This document shows, piece after piece, positions 13,554-21,635 of a DNA stretch of 24,785 nt; positions within the stretch are counted from its first letter, which is position 1, and the number at the start of each line of letters is the position of its first letter. Source of the DNA: Candidatus Woesearchaeota archaeon (GTDB lineage: Archaea > Nanobdellota > Nanobdellia > Woesearchaeales > ARS49). The position numbers were made by a program, and so were the translations under genes. The notes under the pieces are model-generated. The model worked only from the letters and a program-made list of their open reading frames with translations, made no database searches and was not told where the DNA came from. Location of the stretch: NCBI GenBank assembly GCA_026394935.1, contig JAPLZR010000068.1:1-24785 (forward strand), read 5' to 3'.

Positions 13554-14680
13554 GCAGCTTCTTTTTTATCAGGGAATCTGAATACCTTAATACCGTTAGC
13601 GACAACCTGCTTTGTAACAGCATCAATATCTGAAACAGTGAACGCTTTATCTGAAGTGCAAACGTACTGACCTCCATCATCAAATCTGCCAATACGGCTC
13701 TTGCCGTGAATGTGGCCGGCGGATATTACTGTGGGCTTTGAGTCGCGAATAATCTGTTCCAAACCAATACCAGAACCGTAATTAACCAGTTCCTCCTTCT
13801 TTTTAATAATTTTCTTTTCAGTAGCAAGGAAACTCGGACCCTTATGACATACCAAGTAATCTATCTTTTTGTCTTTCAAACGATTATAAACAGAAAGTTT
13901 ATTCAATAATCTCGGAGGAATTTCGTTTCTGTTTTCCAAATTCGCGAGTTCCTTAAGAGTGGCTTCTTTCTTGACCCAGTCTTTAAACTCATTGCTGCCG
14001 GGCTGGTCACCGCCAAACATCAAATCCGTTTCCCTGTTCTTATAATCAGAACCAGGAATAGGATGAACCACCTCATTCCAGTTAGGAGCGCCAGCAACAT
14101 TAATGCCTTTGACGTTAACAACGCCGTTCAAAAACTTCAAATTCTTCCATTTGTAATTCATAAAACGGTCAGTATCCCAGTTTCCGCGAACAAAATAAAC
14201 AGGACACTTGCAGCCGCCTAACGCATTGTCCAAGCGAGCAAAAACATAAAACATTTCCTCGTCAAGCTTCTTGGAAGCCCTTTCAATGTCACGCTTTGTC
14301 CAAGCAGCATTAAATTCGCCAAGAGACTTGTATCTCTTCGTCAAAGCATCAATCTGGGGCTTGTAAATATCATAACGCTCAGCAAGAACCTGCAAATCTT
14401 TATCCTCATCAGATGCTTCCTTGATTGCATCAATACCGCCGTTCTGCTTAACTTCCAGGTCAACACGCATAATATGACGGTGCTCAGAAGGAAGCCAGTC
14501 CATAAAACGGTCATTGCCCTCATGATAGACAACAGCATAACGATGCAGTTCTTTTTGACCTAAAACGTCGCCTGCATGAATAACAACATCTGCACGCTGG
14601 GAATTTGCAACATCCACAATATACTTAAATTTAGAAGGATCATCACTATGAGTATCAGATACGTTAAGGATTCTGACCAT
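13550..14680 (-). CDS. Calcineurin-like metallophosphoesterase with large helical insert
   Basis: This 376-residue protein has the full metal-binding motif series: D9-x-H11 (SDTH), GD (D37, 'IHAGDV'), GN (N167, 'VRGNWD', with Trp where GNHD usually has His), H279 ('VCHKGP') and G-H-x-H at 322-325. It therefore likely hydrolyses a phosphoester with a dinuclear metal centre; the substrate is unknown. An insert of about 95 residues, mostly charged helix (about residues 65-160), separates GD from GN. A second insert (about 205-270) precedes H279. Both are long for the family. ATG 14680 (MVRILNVSDTH) is chosen because it lies 31 nt from TTTATAAG. The upstream in-frame ATG at 14698 would fall only 13 nt from that box. 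The GN motif lacks the His that stabilises the transition state in many relatives. Confidence 0.88.
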   Translation of the reverse strand: MVRILNVSDTHSDDPSKFKYIVDVANSQRADVVIHAGDVLGQKELHRYAVVYHEGNDRFMDWLPSEHRHIMRVDLEVKQNGGIDAIKEASDEDKDLQVLAERYDIYKPQIDALTKRYKSLGEFNAAWTKRDIERASKKLDEEMFYVFARLDNALGGCKCPVYFVRGNWDTDRFMNYKWKNLKFLNGVVNVKGINVAGAPNWNEVVHPIPGSDYKNRETDLMFGGDQPGSNEFKDWVKKEATLKELANLENRNEIPPRLLNKLSVYNRLKDKKIDYLVCHKGPSFLATEKKIIKKKEELVNYGSGIGLEQIIRDSKPTVISAGHIHGKSRIGRFDDGGQYVCTSDKAFTVSDIDAVTKQVVANGIKVFRFPDKKEAA

Positions 14681-14703
14681 ATATGAAAAACAAGACATTT
14701 GAA

Positions 14704-14711
14704 CTTATAAA
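14704..14711 (-). promoter_or_regulatory. TATA box of metallophosphoesterase gene
   Basis: TTTATAAG on the minus strand, 31 nt from ATG 14680. Confidence 0.7.
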
Positions 14712-14761
14712 TCTTTCGTTTTTTAGCCACTGGAGAGTGGTAACATTTTTAGTACATAACC

Positions 14762-14769
14762 TTTATAAA
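14762..14769 (+). promoter_or_regulatory. TATA box of LonB gene
   Basis: TTTATAAA, 33 nt from ATG 14795 and 24 nt from ATG 14786. It is part of a divergent promoter region shared with the metallophosphoesterase. Confidence 0.65.
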
Positions 14770-14794
14770 GGCGTTCTCGTCGGAGATGGCTGGG

Positions 14795-16663
14795 ATGGTT
14801 AAGGAACTCGACTTCAAAAGCACTGCAGAACTCAAAGTGCCTGAGAAAATAATAGAACAGGTAATAGGGCAAGACCAGGCCTGCGAAATAGTCAGAAAAG
14901 CAGCACAGCAGAGAAGGCACGTACTATTGATAGGAGAGCCGGGAACAGGCAAATCAATGCTTGGAATGGCACTCGCAGAACTACTGCCGAAAGAAAAACT
15001 AATGGACATCCTCGCATTCTTCAACCCAAACGACGAACACCAGCCCCTGATAAGAACCGTGGTAGCAGGCCAAGGAAGAGAACTGGTAGCAAAAGCAAAC
15101 ATACAAAACATGGGATTCTTCAAAATACAAAACATCATACTGATAGCACTATTGATAGCATCAATGGTAATGCCCTGGTGGGCAAGAAGCCACTACAACA
15201 GCGACATCATGTTCACAGCATTCTTCTTAGGAGGAATGCTGTTCTTGGCAGCATACGTAATGTTCACAAGCATAGGAAGAAGACCATTCGGCGGACCAAA
15301 AGTTGAAACGCCAAGACTCATCGTCGACAATTTCGGAAAAAAACAATCACCATTCTGGGACGCAACAGGAGCACACGCAGGAGCATTACTGGGAGACGTT
15401 CTTCACGATCCTCTACAAAGCGGAGGACTAGGCACACCAGCACACGAAAGAGTGGTAGCCGGACTAATACACAAAGCACACATGGGAGTGTTATTTATCG
15501 ACGAGATGGCAACACTAGACCCAATGACACAACAGGAACTATTGACAGCACTCCAAGAAGGAAAATACTCAATCACAGGACAAAGCGAAAGAAGCGCAGG
15601 AGCAATGGTAAGAACAGAACCAGTGCCGTGCAGCTTCATCCTCGTAGCAGCAGGAAACATGGAAACAGTGCAAAAAATGCACCCTGCACTAAGAAGCAGA
15701 ATAAGAGGATACGGCTACGAAATATTCATGAACGACACAATACCAGACACAATAGAGAACAGAGAAAAAATAGCGAGATTTGTAGCACAAGAAGTAATAA
15801 GAGACAAAAAAATACCTCACTTCTCAAAAGAAGCAGTCATAGCAGTAATAGAAGACGCAAAAAGACTGGCAAACAGGAAAGGTCATTTGACGCTCAGACT
15901 AAGAGAGCTTGGAGGGCTGATAAGAGCAGCAGGAGACATAGCAGTCGAAAAGAAATCAAAGCTCGTAATGAAAGAACACCTCATAGCAGCCAAAAAAATA
16001 GCGAAAACCCTGGAACAACAAATAGCAGACAAGTTCATCGAGAGAAAAAGAGAATACGAGATAATAATCACAACAGGAAAACACATAGGAAGAGTAAACG
16101 GGCTGGCAGTAATAGGAAGCGGAGGCTCGTTCTCAGGCATAATATTACCCATAGAAGCAGCAGTCGGGCCCTGGGGCAAAGAAAAAGAAATAGTCGCAAC
16201 AGGAAAATTGGGAGTCATAGCAAAAGAAGCAGTCAAAAACGTCACACCAATAGTCAAACAATACTTCGGAACAGACATCAAAGAATACGACATTTACGTA
16301 CAGTTCTTGCAAACATATGAAGGAGTGGAAGGAGACAGCGCAAGCATAGCAGTAGCAATAGCAATCATAAGCGCGCTAAAAGAAGTCCCAGTAAGACAGG
16401 ACACAGCAATGACCGGCAGTTTGTCAGTCAGAGGGGAGGTTCTGCCTGTCGGCGGAGTATCTGCAAAAGTAGAAGCAGCAATAGAAACAGGAATCAAAAG
16501 AATCATAGTCCCAAAAGCAAACCTGCAAGACATCATTGTAGACAAATCAAAACTTGACACAGTAGAAATCATACCAGTAGAACACCTCGACCAGGTCCTG
16601 AAAGAAGCACTCGACTGGAAAGGCAAAGAAACAGTACTCAAACAAATCGTCGCCATAAAGTGA
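14795..16663 (+). CDS. lonB: Archaeal membrane-bound Lon protease (LonB)
   Basis: This ATP-dependent protease is a hexameric, membrane-anchored AAA+ enzyme that degrades misfolded and regulatory proteins on the cytoplasmic side. Numbered from ATG 14795 (622 residues), it shows Walker A GEPGTGKS at 47-54, two transmembrane helices inserted in the AAA+ domain (about 113-128 and 137-158, the mark of the B type), and Walker B VLFIDE at about 232-237. A C-terminal protease domain follows with the Ser-Lys dyad: S515 in 'EGDSAS' and K558 in 'GGVSAKVEA'. The length is typical. ATG 14786 would add three residues but lies only 24 nt from the TATA box, so 14795 is preferred for a leaderless mRNA. The gene uses A-ending codons very heavily (ATA, GCA, ACA, AGA). 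It is probably essential. Confidence 0.96.
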   Translation: MVKELDFKSTAELKVPEKIIEQVIGQDQACEIVRKAAQQRRHVLLIGEPGTGKSMLGMALAELLPKEKLMDILAFFNPNDEHQPLIRTVVAGQGRELVAKANIQNMGFFKIQNIILIALLIASMVMPWWARSHYNSDIMFTAFFLGGMLFLAAYVMFTSIGRRPFGGPKVETPRLIVDNFGKKQSPFWDATGAHAGALLGDVLHDPLQSGGLGTPAHERVVAGLIHKAHMGVLFIDEMATLDPMTQQELLTALQEGKYSITGQSERSAGAMVRTEPVPCSFILVAAGNMETVQKMHPALRSRIRGYGYEIFMNDTIPDTIENREKIARFVAQEVIRDKKIPHFSKEAVIAVIEDAKRLANRKGHLTLRLRELGGLIRAAGDIAVEKKSKLVMKEHLIAAKKIAKTLEQQIADKFIERKREYEIIITTGKHIGRVNGLAVIGSGGSFSGIILPIEAAVGPWGKEKEIVATGKLGVIAKEAVKNVTPIVKQYFGTDIKEYDIYVQFLQTYEGVEGDSASIAVAIAIISALKEVPVRQDTAMTGSLSVRGEVLPVGGVSAKVEAAIETGIKRIIVPKANLQDIIVDKSKLDTVEIIPVEHLDQVLKEALDWKGKETVLKQIVAIK

Positions 16664-16671
16664 AAAAGAAG

Positions 16672-16680
16672 TATTAAATA
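16672..16680 (+). promoter_or_regulatory. TATA-like box of zinc-ribbon gene
   Basis: TATTAAATA, about 32 nt from ATG 16706. Confidence 0.55.
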
Positions 16681-16705
16681 CGAACTGCCAAAGCCAAAAA
16701 CCAAG

Positions 16706-16885
16706 ATGGAAAACATAAGAGAATGCCCAGACTGCGCAAGCACAAACATCGTGCAAAGCACAGAAAGAGACCAATTAATCTGCAGAGAATGCGGGCTAAT
16801 ACAACCATTGCTGCCCGAGATAAGCACGACAAAACCTGTGCGCAAAAAGGCTAAAAAAACGGCAAAGAAAAAGAAGCGAAAGTGA
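16706..16885 (+). CDS. TFIIB-type zinc-ribbon small protein (59 aa)
   Basis: This short protein begins MENIRECPDCASTNIVQSTE and continues RDQLICRECGLIQPLLPEI, with a strongly basic tail (VRKKAKKTAKKKKRK). The CPDC...CRECG spacing (C-x2-C-x15-17-C-x2-C) and the 'I...C..CG' turn match the N-terminal zinc ribbon of TFIIB/TFB. The core domain of TFB, with its cyclin repeats, is absent. It may be a stand-alone nucleic-acid- or polymerase-binding ribbon; this is inference. The gene is too short for many annotation pipelines. It has its own TATA box, no Shine-Dalgarno, and its stop codon abuts the convergent Kae1 stop with no gap. Confidence 0.85.
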   Translation: MENIRECPDCASTNIVQSTERDQLICRECGLIQPLLPEISTTKPVRKKAKKTAKKKKRK

Positions 16886-17854
16886 TTATGCCCAAGTCAC
16901 TTCAACTTCATCAATTCTCTCATACGGTCTAATGTCTGCTTTTTCCGGGTTGACAACGTCGTTTTTCTGCAAAACACCCTGCCAGGCAATCATAGCGCCC
17001 TGATCACCGCTGAATTCCAACGGAACAGCAAAGAATCCAGCATTACGTTCTTTACACATGATTTCCAGCATCTGGCACAAACGCTTATTAGCAGCAACAC
17101 CGCCAATCAATAGAAGCTCCTTCTTGTCAACGTGAGCCATGGCTCTTTCTGCAACTTCGGCAAGCATTGCAAAAGAGGTTTCCTGAAGGCTGAAACACAA
17201 GTCCTCTTTTGAAACACCCTGCTTGAAGAGCCTTAAAGCTTTAGTCAGCATTCCAGCAAAAGAAACATCCATACCTTTGACGCCGTAAGGAAGCTCAACA
17301 TACTTGCCATGGGCAAGCTGTTCCACCTTCGGACCACCAGGAAAACCCAAGCCGATTTCCCTCGCAAACTTGTCAAGCATGTTACCAAGACCTAAGTCCA
17401 AAGTTTCACCAAAAACGCGAAAACGACCACCAGCAAAAGCAACAACTTGAGTGTTTGGGCCTGAAACGTACAAGTAGACAGGGTCTTTGGCGCCAGTAAT
17501 CAAGTCGCCGATTGACAAGTGAGAAATACTATGATTAACGCCAACTAAGAACAGATTGTACTTCTTTGCAAGCTCTTTAGCAAACCTTAATCCAACCATC
17601 ATAGGAGGAGCCATACCAGGAGCAGCACTGAAAGAGATTAAGTTGATGTCTTTCATTGACAGATTAGCTGACTTCAAAGCTTTTGCAAGAACAACGTCTT
17701 TTACACTCTCGTGATGCTTTGAAAGGTCACTCGGAATCATACCGCCTTTCTCAGTCGTAAAAGCAGACTTCTCGTTAGCTAAAATTTTTCCTTCAAAAGA
17801 GACTATGCCTATGCCAAAGGTGTGGGCTGTGCTTTCGATACCGAGACAAATCAT
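16886..17854 (-). CDS. kae1: Kae1, tRNA N6-threonylcarbamoyladenosine synthase catalytic subunit (KEOPS)
   Basis: Kae1/TsaD transfers the threonylcarbamoyl group to A37 of ANN-decoding tRNAs within the KEOPS complex. The protein (322 residues from ATG 17854) begins MICLGIESTAHTFGIGIV, the standard family start. It has metal ligands H108 and H112 in 'NHSISHL', Y127 and D284 in 'FSGDQGAM'. 'LDLGLGNMLDKFAREIG' and 'LLIGGVAANKRL' are also typical. ATG 17854 overlaps the TGA of the upstream ATPase gene (ATGA), so coupling decides the start. A start at 17884 would add ten non-conserved residues. Bud32 kinase, often fused or adjacent in archaea, is not in the window, nor are Cgi121 or Pcc1. Confidence 0.96.
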   Translation of the reverse strand: MICLGIESTAHTFGIGIVSFEGKILANEKSAFTTEKGGMIPSDLSKHHESVKDVVLAKALKSANLSMKDINLISFSAAPGMAPPMMVGLRFAKELAKKYNLFLVGVNHSISHLSIGDLITGAKDPVYLYVSGPNTQVVAFAGGRFRVFGETLDLGLGNMLDKFAREIGLGFPGGPKVEQLAHGKYVELPYGVKGMDVSFAGMLTKALRLFKQGVSKEDLCFSLQETSFAMLAEVAERAMAHVDKKELLLIGGVAANKRLCQMLEIMCKERNAGFFAVPLEFSGDQGAMIAWQGVLQKNDVVNPEKADIRPYERIDEVEVTWA

Positions 17855-18687
17855 GCCTGATTCTTGCTCACTTTCATACTCCAAAAGCTTGGAAGAGAAG
17901 CTGTAACAAGACCCTCAAACTCAGCATCAAAAATATAACAATAAGGCTTACGCTCAGAAGCAGGAATCTTCTGCAAAGCATCATTAGCAGTAACATACAA
18001 ATCCTTCATCACGCTACGCTCCATTTTTTCCTGCAGTAAAGAACCTTCTTTTAACAAGATAACATCACACAAGTTAAGCACGTTCTTGTCAATCATACCA
18101 GTATTCTGGGTGACAAAGATTAAAGTAAGGTCTTTATGGCGGGCAATTGCAAGAAGCTCTCCTAAAGAACGGTTCTTCTTGGACATGCTTTCCCTGCTGC
18201 CGAATGCAATTGCGCCCTCATCAACAAGAACAACACCATTATTTGAAACAGCAGAGATTTCATCAATAGAAACAATCCAGGAAGGCAGAACAGACTGCTT
18301 AACACCAAGAGCAAAACAAGGCCTTTCCGTCTTCGCGTTAATGTTCTCCATCAACCTAAAGCCAAGAACGCTCTTACCAGAACCACGCCTGCCTGCAACA
18401 GCCAAAATCAAACTCTCATTCAGCAAACGATGCTCAAAACTATCAATACTGCCCTTAACGGTAGAAGCCACACCCAAAGCATCATACTTGGAAGGAGCCT
18501 TAGGCTGTTCAGCCCTCACTTTAGCATCCTTATGAGCCTCAACTGCCTTCTTAGAAGCAAACCGGGCGCCTTTGAATAAGCCAACAAGCAAGTACCAAAG
18601 CGCCTTGAAGATATTAACAATAATCCAAGAAATACCACTACCAAGACCCAGAAAAATTATCTCCAAAACTGACTTCTTCTTAGCCAT
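17851..18687 (-). CDS. Membrane-anchored P-loop ATPase, Zot-like
   Basis: This 278-residue protein has an N-terminal hydrophobic segment (about residues 8-37), then a P-loop domain with Walker A AGRRGSGKS (98-106), Walker B VVLVDE (152-157) and the stretch 'RSLGELLAIARHKDLTLIFVTQN'. The RH pair (183-184) and sensor-like TQ are typical of Zot and related HerA/FtsK-like ATPases that move DNA or assemble filaments at membranes. 'LPSWIVSIDEI' shortly before Walker B also fits Zot. Its substrate is unknown. ATG 18687 (MAKKKSVLE) is chosen because it lies exactly 31 nt from TTTTTAAA; ATG 18693 is six bases closer. The stop overlaps the Kae1 start, so the two are expressed together, although no functional link between them is known. 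It also follows the split envelope gene on the same strand. Confidence 0.8.
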   Translation of the reverse strand: MAKKKSVLEIIFLGLGSGISWIIVNIFKALWYLLVGLFKGARFASKKAVEAHKDAKVRAEQPKAPSKYDALGVASTVKGSIDSFEHRLLNESLILAVAGRRGSGKSVLGFRLMENINAKTERPCFALGVKQSVLPSWIVSIDEISAVSNNGVVLVDEGAIAFGSRESMSKKNRSLGELLAIARHKDLTLIFVTQNTGMIDKNVLNLCDVILLKEGSLLQEKMERSVMKDLYVTANDALQKIPASERKPYCYIFDAEFEGLVTASLPSFWSMKVSKNQA

Positions 18688-18710
18688 AAACATTCAGAAT
18701 AAAGAAACGG

Positions 18711-18718
18711 TTTAAAAA
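18711..18718 (-). promoter_or_regulatory. TATA box of Zot-like ATPase/Kae1 operon
   Basis: TTTTTAAA on the minus strand, 31 nt from ATG 18687. It lies within 10 nt of the preceding gene's 3' end (18720). Confidence 0.65.
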
Positions 18719-18719
18719 G

Positions 18720-19220
18720 TTATGCCGTCGGACCGGCTGTGAACTTTCCCAAAACAAATTCAAGGTCCTTAATAAGCGCACTCAATCTAACGCTGTATTG
18801 CTGTGCATGGAAATTCGCAATCGTAGCACTAAGAGACTGCGACCTTTCTCTACCAGACTGGAACGCGTTAAGAAGACTGGCAAGATAATTAGGCAAGTTT
18901 TCAAGAACGCCAAGGTGTTGAGGCGATAAAATGCCTGCCAAATCCTCCATGCCCCCTTTCATTATAGCAGAAGCAGTGTTGCGCACTGTAACAATGTCTC
19001 CTGTGTACCATGTTCCTGCAAGCCTCGCAGCATCATTCACCAACTTTAATTGAGCCTGTGAAGGAGAATCCTTGACCTTCATTTGCTCAATCGCCTGAAC
19101 CATTTCCATCAATTCCTTTGAATGCCTAATCAAAAGCGTAATACGATTCAAGGATGCCGTGTCAACAACAAAAGTTTCTTCCTTAGGAGCGGCTAAAAGC
19201 GCTTTCGGGACTGCGGCCAA
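18720..19220 (-). CDS. C-terminal helical part of frameshifted envelope protein
   Basis: This 166-codon frame has no ATG and no Shine-Dalgarno motif at its 5' end. Its first possible start is a TTG (19220-19218) lying directly after an A8 run. It begins with a Lys/Pro/Ala linker (LAAVPKALLAAPKEE) matching the Lys/Pro/Ala linker that ends the other frame (KLPAQKLQEAKLPKK). A mostly helical domain of about 140 residues follows ('DTASLNRITLLIRHSKELMEMVQAIEQMK...LIKDLEFVLGKF'), with no recognised family. The best reading is that this is the true C-terminus of the protein encoded at 19193-20641. It could be reached by a -1 ribosomal shift or by correction of a one-base deletion. An independent gene starting at TTG remains possible but is less likely. 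Confidence 0.7.
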   Translation of the reverse strand: MAAVPKALLAAPKEETFVVDTASLNRITLLIRHSKELMEMVQAIEQMKVKDSPSQAQLKLVNDAARLAGTWYTGDIVTVRNTASAIMKGGMEDLAGILSPQHLGVLENLPNYLASLLNAFQSGRERSQSLSATIANFHAQQYSVRLSALIKDLEFVLGKFTAGPTA

Positions 19221-20641
19221 TTTTTTTTGGGAAGCTTAGCCTCTTGAAGTTTTTGAGCGGGCAATTTTTTCTGTTCAATCGAAGAAACCAGAGCCATAAT
19301 AGACAAAGCAATCGGACGCACTTCTTCTTTCCAACGCGCCATTTGAGCAGTTTCATTACGGATATTTTCCCTAAGGAAACCTGCCTCCCTAACAGCAACA
19401 GCAGCGCCTGAAGTCAGCATTTCCCTTGCAGCATCAAGATTGTGTCTTTCTTCCTCAAGAACCCGCATAACAGGAGCTGCAGCAGGCTCATCACGGACAG
19501 AAGATTCAATGTTTTCAAGAGTTCTTTCAGCAATTTCTACCTGCCTAACAGCCTCGGTTTCCCTGGCAGCGAAAGCATCCTCAGAAATATTACCCCACGT
19601 GGTAGAAACAGCATCAGCAAGCTGAATCTCTTTTTGAGCCTCTTCGGCCAAATCACGAGCTTCCTCAGCAGCAGCCATAACGTTTCGTGAATAAATGTTC
19701 TCTTCAGAAGCAGGAGTTGTTGTTGAAGATGGTTCCAGCGGGCTACTGCACACATTACAGTATTCAACTTTTGGATCAAGAATGACGGCTCTACAATTTG
19801 GACAGGTTCGGTGAGGAATCGTCTTAGCCCTCGCTTCCACTTCTTCTTCAGCCCGTTCAGCAGCAGAAACAGCATCGCCGGCAGCACGCTCAGTGCGGTC
19901 GTGCTGTTTTTCCAATTCATTAACAGCCGGAGCAGCATTAGTAACAGCCTCTGTTGTTGCCTGCACAGCAGCAACGGCAGCTTCAATAGCATTGCTGGCA
20001 TTTTCAGCAGCAACAGGAGCACCAGCAGGACCAGGAGGAACAGGTTGACGAGGAGCAGCAGGAGCACCAGCGCCAGCAGGAGCAGTAGTAGGAGCGCCAA
20101 ATCTCACAAAAGCAAGCAAAATTAGCCCAAAAATAAGCAACGGCACAAACCCGCCAATGGCACTGTAAAAAGGAGCAGTCTTATATGCCAGCCAGCTGTA
20201 AACAATCAAGCCAACAACGGCAGCACCCATAAATCCCCAAAAACGGTTTTCCTGGCTAAGCCTGGCAGACATGAAACCATAAGCAGTCATACCGGCAGCA
20301 AGAGCAAACAAACCACTCATAATTCCGTTCTCAGCAATGGTGCCAAGAGTGATTTTATACTTGAAAAAAAGCAGGTAAGCAGCACCAAAACCCAAAATAA
20401 GAGCAAGAATATTGTTTGTCTGCTTGTGTTGCGATGAACCAAAAATGTTATGCCCTAAACCACCCATGTTGTGTTGTCCATATGACTGACGGGCGGCACT
20501 GCCTACAACCAGAGCCTGCTTTATGACAGTAAAAAACAGCACTACAACAATGCCAAACTCGATAAGAAAGGTTTGCCAGTCAGCGTAGCCAATAGCACGT
20601 ATGACTTGAGGCACATTTTCCAATAACGCAGGTACAGGCAT
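19193..20641 (-). CDS. Five-TM, zinc-ribbon, coiled-coil envelope protein (N-terminal part, frameshifted)
   Basis: Numbered from ATG 20641 (482 residues), this has five transmembrane helices (about 25-45, 77-97, 105-125, 134-154 and 161-181). An Ala/Pro-rich linker (185-215) and an Ala/Glu-rich helical segment (215-275) follow. A zinc ribbon has Cys280, Cys283, Cys295 and Cys298 ('CPNC...YCNVC'). Long Ala/Glu-rich coiled-coil-like helices run from about 315 to 470. The frame then ends shortly after an A8 run, just as a Lys/Pro/Ala linker continues in the -1 frame. No known family was recognised. The architecture suggests a membrane platform with a cytoplasmic ribbon and rod. ATG 20641 fits a TATA box at 20681-20688 with a leader of about 16 nt. 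The gene is divergent from the next envelope gene at 20795. Confidence 0.8.
   Translation of the reverse strand: MPVPALLENVPQVIRAIGYADWQTFLIEFGIVVVLFFTVIKQALVVGSAARQSYGQHNMGGLGHNIFGSSQHKQTNNILALILGFGAAYLLFFKYKITLGTIAENGIMSGLFALAAGMTAYGFMSARLSQENRFWGFMGAAVVGLIVYSWLAYKTAPFYSAIGGFVPLLIFGLILLAFVRFGAPTTAPAGAGAPAAPRQPVPPGPAGAPVAAENASNAIEAAVAAVQATTEAVTNAAPAVNELEKQHDRTERAAGDAVSAAERAEEEVEARAKTIPHRTCPNCRAVILDPKVEYCNVCSSPLEPSSTTTPASEENIYSRNVMAAAEEARDLAEEAQKEIQLADAVSTTWGNISEDAFAARETEAVRQVEIAERTLENIESSVRDEPAAAPVMRVLEEERHNLDAAREMLTSGAAVAVREAGFLRENIRNETAQMARWKEEVRPIALSIMALVSSIEQKKLPAQKLQEAKLPKKNWPQSRKRF
19220..19226 (-). other. Candidate -1 frameshift site (slippery heptamer)
   Basis: On the minus strand the upstream frame reads CCC AAA AAA AAT TGG. 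It contains A-AAA-AAT, a canonical X-XXY-YYZ heptamer, with Lys and Asn codons in phase. A -1 slip moves translation into the 166-codon frame at TTG. The same result would follow if the true run were nine A instead of eight. Confidence 0.5.
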
Positions 20642-20680
20642 TTTCAACCCTTTTTCTGAGTAAATAGCTTTGCCGGATAC

Positions 20681-20688
20681 TATATAAA
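20681..20688 (-). promoter_or_regulatory. TATA box of five-TM envelope gene
   Basis: TTTATATA on the minus strand, 47 nt from ATG 20641, giving a leader of about 16 nt. Confidence 0.6.
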
Positions 20689-20749
20689 TATTTCTGAACA
20701 GGCAGACAAGCAATTCGTAGTCACTATGGAGTGGTTAAAAAACGAAAGG

Positions 20750-20757
20750 TTTATATA
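20750..20757 (+). promoter_or_regulatory. TATA box of the 20795 gene
   Basis: TTTATATA, 45 nt from ATG 20795. With the box at 20681-20688 it makes a divergent promoter pair with identical TATA sequences and nearly identical spacing to the start codon, suggesting coordinated expression. Confidence 0.6.
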
Positions 20758-20794
20758 GTTGGATTTGATAAAACACCCAGAGAGTGCAAAAAAA

Positions 20795-21574
20795 ATGACA
20801 GCATATGAAAGATTGGTAAAAACCCACAATTGGATAAGCAAATGGGGACCGTATGTTGCAGGCGCAGCCATATTAGTTGCAGCGACAATAGGCATAGGAA
20901 AGGGCTGCGATTTTAGAAGTTACCTTATCGATAAAGGTTCAGAAGAGCAGAAAGAAGAACGAAAAGAAGAGCCAAAACAGGCAAAAGCAAACCTGGAACA
21001 AAGAGTACAAAAAGACGATTCTTTTGAATCATTAATTGACGAAAAAGGCAACGTATTCTACCATTTCAAGCCAAGCAGAAAAATTGAACAAGACATTTAC
21101 TGCAAATTCGGCTCGCCAAACACAAATTGCCTGTTTTACAAGGACATCGCTCTGCGTGTAAGAGAAGCCAACAAATGCAAAATCGGCGACAGAAAACTCA
21201 CAGGCTATGAAATGCTACAAATTGTTGACAAGACAAACGCATCAGAAGACTTTCCAAACATAAGAATACTAACAGAAGACGAAGTAGCGAGCAAGCGTGA
21301 AGAGATGAAAGGAAAAAACGACAAAGAAATCAGGGAACTTTTCAATCTCGATACAGACCCTCCATACTACATGTTCAACTCACAAGATACTGAAGGCGCA
21401 TATCAAGATACTGTAAACGCTGCCCGCGCAGAATACCAAGCAGCAGCAAAATTGAGCACTTTGACAGCACTTGGCTATGAAGGAGCCAGAAAGACAGATG
21501 CATGGAACCGCCAATGCGAACAGGCACGCATGAGCGCCCTATGGGACCTCAAACGCCAGCCAAGACGCAGATAA
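20795..21574 (+). CDS. Single-TM protein with Cys-containing soluble domain, function unknown
   Basis: The 259-residue protein has a short N-terminus (MTAYERLVKTHNWISKWG), one transmembrane helix (about 18-37), a Lys/Glu-rich linker (about 45-70) and a soluble domain with paired cysteines ('YCKFGSPNTNCLFY' and 'NKCKIGDRKL'). The C-terminal helical part ends in RQPRRR. If the soluble part is outside, the cysteines may form disulfides; topology is not certain. ATG 20795 is chosen because TTG 20759 lies only 9 nt from the TATA box and would not be transcribed. A weak purine-rich GAGAG motif precedes the ATG. No family was recognised. It is the first of three consecutive plus-strand envelope genes, although the next has its own promoter. 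Confidence 0.75.
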   Translation: MTAYERLVKTHNWISKWGPYVAGAAILVAATIGIGKGCDFRSYLIDKGSEEQKEERKEEPKQAKANLEQRVQKDDSFESLIDEKGNVFYHFKPSRKIEQDIYCKFGSPNTNCLFYKDIALRVREANKCKIGDRKLTGYEMLQIVDKTNASEDFPNIRILTEDEVASKREEMKGKNDKEIRELFNLDTDPPYYMFNSQDTEGAYQDTVNAARAEYQAAAKLSTLTALGYEGARKTDAWNRQCEQARMSALWDLKRQPRRR

Positions 21575-21603
21575 CCACTTTAGAGTAGTGAAATATAGAA
21601 AAG

Positions 21604-21611
21604 TTTAAATA
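21604..21611 (+). promoter_or_regulatory. TATA box of AQGK-repeat protein operon
   Basis: TTTAAATA, 32 nt from ATG 21636. A leaderless mRNA is predicted. Confidence 0.65.
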
Positions 21612-21635
21612 TGCAACGAGGATAAACAGGAAAAA

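Noticed and set aside
15628..16320. A long basic plus-strand frame inside lonB
   Set aside because: It is an out-of-frame shadow of the A-rich lonB coding sequence, while the lonB frame has all catalytic motifs.
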